Below are positions 58,108 to 64,000 of a stretch of DNA of 64,000 nucleotides, in pieces. The stretch spans positions 1-64,000 of the forward strand of contig NZ_QGDC01000011.1 of NCBI RefSeq assembly GCF_003324525.1. The letters run 5' to 3'. A program made the translations under genes and the position numbers. Origin of the DNA: Mucilaginibacter hurinus (GTDB lineage Bacteria; Bacteroidota; Bacteroidia; Sphingobacteriales; Sphingobacteriaceae). A model generated the notes under the pieces. That model was not told where the DNA came from. It saw only the letters and a program-made list of their open reading frames with translations, and ran no database searches. The stretch's first letter is position 1; the number at the start of each line of letters is the position of its first letter.

Positions 58108-60459
58108 TTAAATTGAAAATGAATTATCTCCCGCTTTCAGTACATGCTCATTGCCTTTCCATACCAACTTACCAGAGGTGTTTTGCGGTAAACTGATTTT
58201 TATTTTCCATTTCCCTTTATCAAGCAAGTATGAAGCGGCCACCTTGCCGTTAGGATGCAGTATCTCGCCGCTTATTTTGGTTAGTGATCCCAAATGGGGC
58301 TCTATCCTAATTTTGCTAAAGCCAGGTGCATCGCTATCAATACCTAATATGGTCCGAAAGAATTCGATGTTTGGGCTGCTGCCCCAGGCATGACAATCTG
58401 AACGTGTATGTTCAACGTTCGAATCTTCGGTCCAGGTAGTCAAGCCGTACCTGATGTTCTCGCGCCAGATGTCCAGCCAGTTCATGTAGTCGTTACCCAA
58501 ACCGGCTTTTACCAGCGCCTGGTGCAGGTAATACTTAAAGTAAATGGTGCATTGGGTAAGTGTACTGTCAGTCAGCATCTTTTTACCAAGAGCGGGCATA
58601 TCAGCTTCATTTACCATGCCTGTTAGTATTGCGAGCGAATTGGCGTGCTGCGAGAAGGTGTTCTTTTCTTCCGAATCAGCATACATCATTTTTTCGGTGC
58701 TCCAATATCTTTGCCGAACGGTTTGCTGTAACTGGGCTGCCTTTTTATTATAGATATCGGCGTAGGCCTGCATACCCATTTTAGCTTCAAGCTGCGCAGC
58801 CCACTGGTAAGCCCATAGCAACTGCAGGTCTAAAATGGATGAACCGTGGTCGTCCTTTGGTCCGCCCATGTTCCAATTTTTACCACCAACCCAGTCAACA
58901 AATGTCCAGTATGGCGTGTTTTTGAGCGAGCCATTAGGTTGCTGATATTTTTGAAAGAAGTTGAGTATCGAGCGTGTGCCGGCAAGTTTATCCTGTAAAA
59001 AAGCCTCGTCACCGCGGTACATCCAGTAATCGTGCAGCATCCCGATATACCATAACGAAAACGTTGATATTACCTGGGTACCTTTTGTTGGATAACGGCT
59101 GTAAGTAACGCCCTCGGCCAGGCGCGAGTGGTCCATCAGGTTGATAGCGTTTCGTGCCAGGCGGTCATCACCCGCGTAATAGTACGATACCATGGCTTGT
59201 ATACGGGTATCACCTATATATTGCAGTTGTTCATAGTAAGGGCAGTCGGTGTACGTTTCAAAAGCGTTAAGGCGTGCCGTGCGCCAGCCTATGTCCAGGA
59301 TTTTTTTAGCTTCGGCGTCGGCGCTGTTATAAACCGCGTTCACTTTAAACGGGTATCCTGTAAAGGTTCCGTAAAGGTCGTCTATAACCAGCGGTTCGCT
59401 TTTGGTTGAAACGATTAACTCTACATACCTGAAGGTACGGAAGTTGAGATTGGTGTAAGATTGACCGGCATTACCATTTGAAATAATGCTGTCTTTGCGT
59501 CCTACAAACTGTTTGCCTTCTATCACATCCCTGTTGCCTTTGCGGCCCGACTTAGGGTCGGCATACATGGATTCGGCGTATTTGAGCGAGATGCCAGCGT
59601 TTTTGCCTTTACTGAAATTTAAAGTGACGTAAGCGTTTGTTAAATACGTTTGATCAAGCAGTAGTTTAACTGTTGTTTTAGCCGGAATAACCAATGTCGC
59701 TTTTGTACCCGGGAATGTTGCCGGCGCCTTAATTCCGGTAGCCTTACGTAATTTTGGAATGCGCTCATACTTTAACTCCATCTGCGGAAGCGGTGAGGGT
59801 ACCAGCATCCATACAAAACCATCCCACTGCCCCTTTAGCTTAGGATCAAATGTATTGGCGGCGTTGGGCCAGGCGGTGTCATCAAAGCCGCTAGTTGTCC
59901 ACCCCTGCACCACCGACCTATTCATATCTACCATTTCTCCGGTGCTGGCAGCGAAAAAGTAGCCTGGGATGGGACCGTAACCGGCATCTTTAAGTACTTT
60001 CCAGCTGTTACCTGTGTTAATTATTTCTTCGGCCGATGTATTACCTTGCAAAATAAAACCGGTGCGCAAACTAACCTGTGCCTCGGGGCGGTGCTGTGCC
60101 TCATTCCAAACCTGGGCCGCTATGATATTTTTACCTGCGGTGAGATACGGTGCAAGGTCAATAGTCTCGTAATTCCAGTAGTGCAAGTCGCCGCGCGCAG
60201 GGCCTTGTGATACCAATTTACTGTTGATATACAATTTGTAACGGTTATCGGCTGATACATGGATATAAAATGAAGCAGGTTTAGCCGCCAGTTCGATGTT
60301 TTTCCGGAAATAATATACCCCGTAATCCCGGCCTTCGTCGTTAGGCGCGGCTATCCATTTTGCATTCCACTCGCCACGGGTCGGTGTGTTTTGTGCACTG
60401 GTATTTTGTGTGTTTAAAAAAACTGTAAGAACTGATAGGACAATAAAAAACAATCTCAT
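58108..60459 (-). CDS. GH78-family alpha-L-rhamnosidase-like protein
   Basis: The preferred ATG at 60459 gives 783 aa with a signal peptide beginning MRLFFIVLSVLTVFL; an upstream frame to 60513 lacks one. N-terminal beta-sandwich domains (NAKWIAAPNDEGRDYGVYYF, VSADNRYKLYINSKLVSQGP) precede an (alpha/alpha)6 catalytic domain with TYTDCPYYEQLQYIGDTRIQ, the GH78 acid region in which Glu is the general acid. WTEDSNVEHTRSDCHAWGSS and a C-terminal beta domain complete the fold. It releases terminal rhamnose from pectic or plant glycans. It is exported. No SusC/SusD pair is present, so it is not a classical PUL. It stands alone behind a 180-bp gap. Confidence 0.87.
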   Translation of the reverse strand: MRLFFIVLSVLTVFLNTQNTSAQNTPTRGEWNAKWIAAPNDEGRDYGVYYFRKNIELAAKPASFYIHVSADNRYKLYINSKLVSQGPARGDLHYWNYETIDLAPYLTAGKNIIAAQVWNEAQHRPEAQVSLRTGFILQGNTSAEEIINTGNSWKVLKDAGYGPIPGYFFAASTGEMVDMNRSVVQGWTTSGFDDTAWPNAANTFDPKLKGQWDGFVWMLVPSPLPQMELKYERIPKLRKATGIKAPATFPGTKATLVIPAKTTVKLLLDQTYLTNAYVTLNFSKGKNAGISLKYAESMYADPKSGRKGNRDVIEGKQFVGRKDSIISNGNAGQSYTNLNFRTFRYVELIVSTKSEPLVIDDLYGTFTGYPFKVNAVYNSADAEAKKILDIGWRTARLNAFETYTDCPYYEQLQYIGDTRIQAMVSYYYAGDDRLARNAINLMDHSRLAEGVTYSRYPTKGTQVISTFSLWYIGMLHDYWMYRGDEAFLQDKLAGTRSILNFFQKYQQPNGSLKNTPYWTFVDWVGGKNWNMGGPKDDHGSSILDLQLLWAYQWAAQLEAKMGMQAYADIYNKKAAQLQQTVRQRYWSTEKMMYADSEEKNTFSQHANSLAILTGMVNEADMPALGKKMLTDSTLTQCTIYFKYYLHQALVKAGLGNDYMNWLDIWRENIRYGLTTWTEDSNVEHTRSDCHAWGSSPNIEFFRTILGIDSDAPGFSKIRIEPHLGSLTKISGEILHPNGKVAASYLLDKGKWKIKISLPQNTSGKLVWKGNEHVLKAGDNSFSI

Positions 60460-60660
60460 TTTCGGTTGTATAGTTGGGTGCTGTTCGTCCACAAAAGCGC
60501 TTGCAGCTATCATTTAATCTTTTTTTACAAAAAATTCAAGCAAGTACTTTATAGGTGTAGCAATAATAGTGAATACGATTTTCAGAGTGTCCTGAACTAT
60601 CATGAACATATGCGCTGTATCACAGATATATTACAATACAGTGGGGCTGCTATATAACAG

Positions 60661-60690
60661 AAATGCCCGGTTGATATAGCCCGGGCATTT
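60661..60690. terminator. Hairpin terminator after the oxidoreductase gene
   Basis: AAATGCCCGG (60661-60670) and CCGGGCATTT (60681-60690) form a perfect 10-bp stem with a 10-nt loop, 4 bp past the stop of the Gfo/Idh/MocA gene on the minus strand. Flanks with A and T runs support bidirectional use. Confidence 0.7.
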
Positions 60691-60693
60691 GGT

Positions 60694-62016
60694 TTAACCT
60701 TTAGGTATTTTATAACCGTTGTGGTAGCTTGCCGATAGTAATTTGTTGGCATCGCTATTGGTAAATAGTTTTTTGCCATCGTCCCAGTGCAATTTATCAC
60801 CTACACGATAGGCGATATTGCCCATTTGCGATATGGTAGCTATATGAGCCCCGGCTGTAATAGGACATTTAAGTTCATCAAATTTACGCGAGCGTATTAC
60901 ATCAAAAAAGTTCTGACAATGCTTTACAAGGCCTTGATCTGTAGGTTTTTGTAGTGGCACGGCTTCCATAAGCGCTTTGTCGCCTTTTATCTCCGGTATA
61001 ACTTCCCAGCCGTTACGGTTTAGCACCAGGGTGCCGTTGTTACCTATAAATGCCACACCATGATCGCGCCCGTAAGGGCCGCCGGCTATGCCCATGGCCT
61101 GCTCCCATTGTATAAAAAAGTCATCGTACTCATAAACGGTTGTCATGGTGTCCGGTGTTTGCTGTGCATCATCCGGGAAAGCGAATTTTCCGCCCGTGGA
61201 CGTAATGCTCTTGGGCGAACCCGCTTTCATAGCTATCAGGGCGAAGTCTATCATGTGCACACCCCAGTCTGTCATCAGGCCGCCGCCAAAATCCCAAAAC
61301 CATCTAAAGTTAAAATGAAAACGATTTATGTTAAATGGCCTTTTAGCTGCAGGTCCAAGCCACATATCATAATTTACTCCGGGCGGGGTAGGGATGTCAG
61401 GTTGTTTTGGTACCGAATCTTTCCAGCCAATGTAGGCCCAGGCTTTAGCCGATCTTACCTTTCCGAGCTTGCCCGACTGAACAAAATTCACGGCGTCCTG
61501 GAAATGCTGTACGCTGCGCTGCCATTGGCCAACCTGTATAGCTTGCTTATATTTTTGCCCGGCAGCTACCATAGCAGCACATTCTACTACCGAACTGCCT
61601 GCGGGTTTTTCTACATATACATCTTTACCGGCCTGCACCGCCTCTACCATCATCAGGCAGTGCCAGTGATCAGGCGTACCTATAATAACGGCATCAATAT
61701 CTTTGTCGGCCAGTAATTTCCGATAATCGGTGTAGGTTTTAACTTTAATATTATCTTTTGCCAGTTCGGCGACGCGTTTATCAATCAGGCGCTGGTCAAC
61801 ATCGCAAATCGCTACAGCTTTTATACCCGGCAAACCGCGCATAATATTCAAATTATACCAGCCCATCCCGTTGATGCCTATCAGCGCAAGGTTTATAGTA
61901 TCTGATGCTGAGTATATTTTGCGTGGCGTGCCAAATACGTTAAGAGGCAGCACACTTGCTATACCTGCCCCTGCGGCCAGTATAGACGCCTGGCCCAGGA
62001 AATTCCGTCTTTTCAT
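60694..62016 (-). CDS. Gfo/Idh/MocA-family oxidoreductase with Tat signal
   Basis: From ATG 62016 the protein has 440 aa; a start 18 bp upstream is possible. KRRNFLGQASILAAGAG is a Tat signal, so it is exported with its NAD(P) bound. The Rossmann domain follows (INLALIGINGMGWYN), then VYVEKPAGSSVVE with the EKP motif, and the C-terminal alpha/beta domain with GVHMIDFALIAMKAG. Exported Gfo/Idh/MocA proteins of Bacteroidota act on sugars, sometimes in retaining hydrolase-like reactions. It lies upstream of the rhamnosidase on the same strand, separated by its own terminator, so it is probably a separate transcript. Confidence 0.9.
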   Translation of the reverse strand: MKRRNFLGQASILAAGAGIASVLPLNVFGTPRKIYSASDTINLALIGINGMGWYNLNIMRGLPGIKAVAICDVDQRLIDKRVAELAKDNIKVKTYTDYRKLLADKDIDAVIIGTPDHWHCLMMVEAVQAGKDVYVEKPAGSSVVECAAMVAAGQKYKQAIQVGQWQRSVQHFQDAVNFVQSGKLGKVRSAKAWAYIGWKDSVPKQPDIPTPPGVNYDMWLGPAAKRPFNINRFHFNFRWFWDFGGGLMTDWGVHMIDFALIAMKAGSPKSITSTGGKFAFPDDAQQTPDTMTTVYEYDDFFIQWEQAMGIAGGPYGRDHGVAFIGNNGTLVLNRNGWEVIPEIKGDKALMEAVPLQKPTDQGLVKHCQNFFDVIRSRKFDELKCPITAGAHIATISQMGNIAYRVGDKLHWDDGKKLFTNSDANKLLSASYHNGYKIPKG

Positions 62017-62470
62017 TGAATATATTTTTTGCAAGTTATAAGATATGAGTTTGCTTAATTGGTACAGTAAAAGTAGCGGAAGTTTTTATCCCTGCACAGT
62101 TCATCATAAAAAAGATACACAACAGGGGTTGATAAATACAATTTTTGATATGGAGCCTCAGTTGCTTTAGCATCAAAGGTTGCAGTCTTTATTTTACAGG
62201 AGGTAATTCGCCACTTATTTGGCGAGTGTGAAATCTGATCCGTATTGGCTGAATTATCGGGATCCAAGGCTAACTAATAACCCGGGCACGCGATATTGCC
62301 GCCGTTTACTGCCACGATAACATCTGGCCGCCACATCGTCACCAAACGTCCTCACTTCCTTTGAGCTCCCTTGGTTGTTTTGGATATAATAATGAAATTT
62401 GTGGTTAGCGGCATTATACTAAAGGGACACTATTGAATAGACCCCTTTAGGTGCGCCTAAACAAAAATTT
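62017..62470. other. 454-bp intergenic stretch with one hairpin
   Basis: No gene is supported; a 70-codon frame at 62055-62267 (-) has no protein-like features. The notable structure is the hairpin at 62419-62450. Confidence 0.35.
62419..62450. terminator. Extended hairpin downstream of the sorting-domain gene
   Basis: CTAAAGGG (62419-62426) pairs with CCCTTTAG (62443-62450), and an inner CTATT/AATAG pair extends the stem across a small bulge. It lies 20 bp beyond the stop of the minus-strand adhesin-like gene. There is no T-run, so terminator function is tentative. Confidence 0.4.
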
Positions 62471-64000
62471 CTAATACTTTAATATTATATATCCCGATTT
62501 CCTTAATATTTGTTTTTCCACGCTATATTCAAGCAAATAAAAGTAAGTGCCTTCAGGTTGCCGCTGTCCGTTAAGGCCTTGGCCATCAAATACCTTTTCC
62601 CTGTTATCATAATTCTCAACATAAAAAACCGGCACCCCTTTGCTATTCATAATAGACAATTTATTAACAGGGTAAGCATCGATATTCGTTATACGCAAAT
62701 AATCATTTATGCCATCGCCGTTAGGTGATACAGCAAGTTGTACAACCGGTTGAGGCAGTATCCCGGTAAGACTATTTGTTGGCAGTATCCTTGATGTCGC
62801 TTTGCTGATAGTTAACGTTGCCCCTGTGTAACTAATATTGTAATTATTTGACGTGGCACCCGCGATTGTGATAGGATATGTGCCTTCGGGTGATGATGTC
62901 GTCGCCGTCGTGCTTATAATCGGCTGCGATGTCAGGCTTGCGATATTGTCATTGTAGACAAAGCCGGTGTAGGTAGCGTCAAGGATTGGATTGGCTGTGC
63001 CAACTGTTTTGCTCTTATCGTTTGCTTTTATCACAAGGTTTGCTTTTTTCACCGTAAGTGCCTGGCTAAATGTAAGTCCGCTAACTTTTGCAGTGATGGT
63101 GGTTATACCTGCATTCTTTATATGCAACTTACCTTCTACTATACTAATTACATTGGTATTGCTGCTGGTATAGGTTATGCCGGGTACGCCCGGTTTGGGG
63201 TTAAAATCAGGCATGCCGTAAGTTATGGACGGATAAGGCTTCACGGTTAAAACACCCGGTACATATTTGAAAATGTAATTGGGTGATTCGCCACCGCTAA
63301 CATTCAGAGGATAATTCCCTGCAGAGGAAGTGATCGAAGCAGTTGTTGTTACAGCTGGCGGTTGTAATATATCTTCAGGTGTGTCATTGTTGACAAAGCC
63401 ATTGTAGCTTAAAGTAAAGTCCGGGTTACTTTCACTATAGGTCCGACTGACGCTGTTAGCGGTAACTGTTAATGTAGCTTTTTTAACCGTCAGTACCTCT
63501 CGTATTACGGTTGTGCCTACTTTAGCGGTAATGGTTGTTGTGCCGGCACCGGCGGTATGTATTTTGTTGGCGATGATGGTGGCTACAGCTTCATCGCTGC
63601 TGGTATAGCTTATACCTTTTACATCCGGCCTTGGGTTGAAATCCGCTGTGCCGTAAGTAACTGATTGCCCTTTTGTAAAGGTAAATCCATCAATAGTGGC
63701 CTCGCCATTTAAGGTTTTTATGACAATAGTCCCGGTTGCACCGTCGCCTACTACAGCAACTATTGTGTCTGCCGATATTGCCTTAAATGATTGAGCAGCT
63801 TTACCACCAAAGGCAACGGCGGTTAAACCTTCAAGATGACTCCCGGTAATAATTACTCGCGAACCTGTACCCGCTAATAACGGTTGCGCTGATGTAATTG
63901 CAGGTTTTAACACGGGGCCGTTGTGAATAATAACAAGTTTTTTATTTTTAAAGTCAACCGTTACTATATCTACCCTTCCATCGCTATCAACGTCCCTCGC
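62471..64000 (-). CDS. FG-GAP/TIG/MBG repeat surface protein with CHU_C sorting domain (partial)
   Basis: The frame is open to the window edge; the visible 509 codons are the C-terminal part. The edge encodes an FG-GAP/VCBS-type repeat (DVDSDGRVDIVTVDF), then an IPT/TIG domain (VIITGSHLEGLTAVAFGG). Two similar units follow (SVTYGTADFNPRPDVKGISY and SITYGMPDFNPKPGVPGITY), each leading into an MBG-type domain (TLTVTANSVSRTYSESNPDF and NLVIKANDKSKTVGTANPIL). The last ~85 residues are a CHU_C domain: LAVSPNGDGINDYLRITNID and the closing ILRKSGYIILKY. This tail targets type IX secretion and surface attachment. It is probably a surface adhesin or cargo protein; the upstream domains are outside the window. 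Confidence 0.87.
   Translation of the reverse strand, partial: ARDVDSDGRVDIVTVDFKNKKLVIIHNGPVLKPAITSAQPLLAGTGSRVIITGSHLEGLTAVAFGGKAAQSFKAISADTIVAVVGDGATGTIVIKTLNGEATIDGFTFTKGQSVTYGTADFNPRPDVKGISYTSSDEAVATIIANKIHTAGAGTTTITAKVGTTVIREVLTVKKATLTVTANSVSRTYSESNPDFTLSYNGFVNNDTPEDILQPPAVTTTASITSSAGNYPLNVSGGESPNYIFKYVPGVLTVKPYPSITYGMPDFNPKPGVPGITYTSSNTNVISIVEGKLHIKNAGITTITAKVSGLTFSQALTVKKANLVIKANDKSKTVGTANPILDATYTGFVYNDNIASLTSQPIISTTATTSSPEGTYPITIAGATSNNYNISYTGATLTISKATSRILPTNSLTGILPQPVVQLAVSPNGDGINDYLRITNIDAYPVNKLSIMNSKGVPVFYVENYDNREKVFDGQGLNGQRQPEGTYFYLLEYSVEKQILRKSGYIILKY

Noticed and set aside
1..64000. CRISPR arrays, tRNA or rRNA genes
   Set aside because: No regularly spaced identical repeats and no cloverleaf or rRNA sequence was seen in the intergenic regions.

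Overview
The window looks like a chromosomal piece of a Bacteroidota bacterium, most likely family Sphingobacteriaceae (Mucilaginibacter or Pedobacter-like). This is an inference from gene content. There is a type IX secretion C-terminal sorting domain, a Reg_prop/Y_Y_Y periplasmic sensor fused to a hybrid kinase, a soluble acyl-ACP desaturase, and a planctomycete-cytochrome/DUF1501 set. Promoter-like motifs have the form TTG-N20-TAnnTTTG, and Shine-Dalgarno sequences are mostly absent. No rRNA, tRNA, CRISPR array, complete insertion sequence or prophage was seen.

Layout. 1-1.5 kb is a small AT-rich accessory patch: an IS-end-like direct repeat, an orphan ORF, a HEPN-domain gene, a frameshifted MerR/excisionase-type HTH gene and a 59-aa ORF. 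1.6-10.2 kb is core: an LptF/LptG-type LPS exporter subunit, ribBA, TamB (opposite strand), tsaD and a small membrane protein. 10.3-17.2 kb is a four-gene minus-strand operon: membrane histidine kinase, BcsB-like protein, GT2 synthase with an N-terminal MshEN-like domain, and a polytopic membrane protein. It reads as an undescribed exopolysaccharide synthase with its own sensor. 17.7-26.9 kb holds an acyl-ACP desaturase, an aldo/keto reductase, a candidate small RNA, a GreA/B-like protein, a TPR histidine kinase, a Pmp3-type peptide, a methyltransferase and a TPR protein.

26.9-32.5 kb is an eight-gene, tightly overlapping operon: FabG, FabZ-like hot-dog protein, ACP, ketosynthase, FabI-like reductase, AcpS, alpha/beta hydrolase and PlsC-like acyltransferase. 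Together these form a self-contained type II fatty-acid-like line that makes, releases and possibly esterifies a special acyl chain. It has none of the aromatic-starter genes of flexirubin or aryl-polyene clusters. Divergent to it, 32.9-37.5 kb encodes a PAS histidine kinase, a single-domain response regulator and a REC-PAS-kinase. The first of these is preceded by three TTAACCAA boxes at exactly 11-bp spacing.

38-42.3 kb is a 1425-aa periplasmic-propeller hybrid kinase with two receiver domains and no DNA-binding output. It faces a three-gene operon (42.3-48.2 kb) of DUF2231/cytochrome c/LRR, DUF1501 and PSCyt1-DUF1549-DUF1553 proteins. 48.5-52.7 kb carries xthA, a frameshifted KTSC gene with its 63-aa neighbour, an NlpC/P60 lipoprotein, a DoxX-like protein, an acyltransferase-3 protein and a pterin dehydratase. 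52.9-55.7 kb pairs a membrane-anchored thioredoxin-fold protein with a hybrid kinase. 55.8-64 kb is glycan-related: a sialate O-acetylesterase-like lipoprotein with a ricin-like domain, a GH78-type rhamnosidase, a Tat-exported Gfo/Idh/MocA oxidoreductase, and the 3' part of an FG-GAP/TIG/MBG adhesin-like protein with a CHU_C tail.
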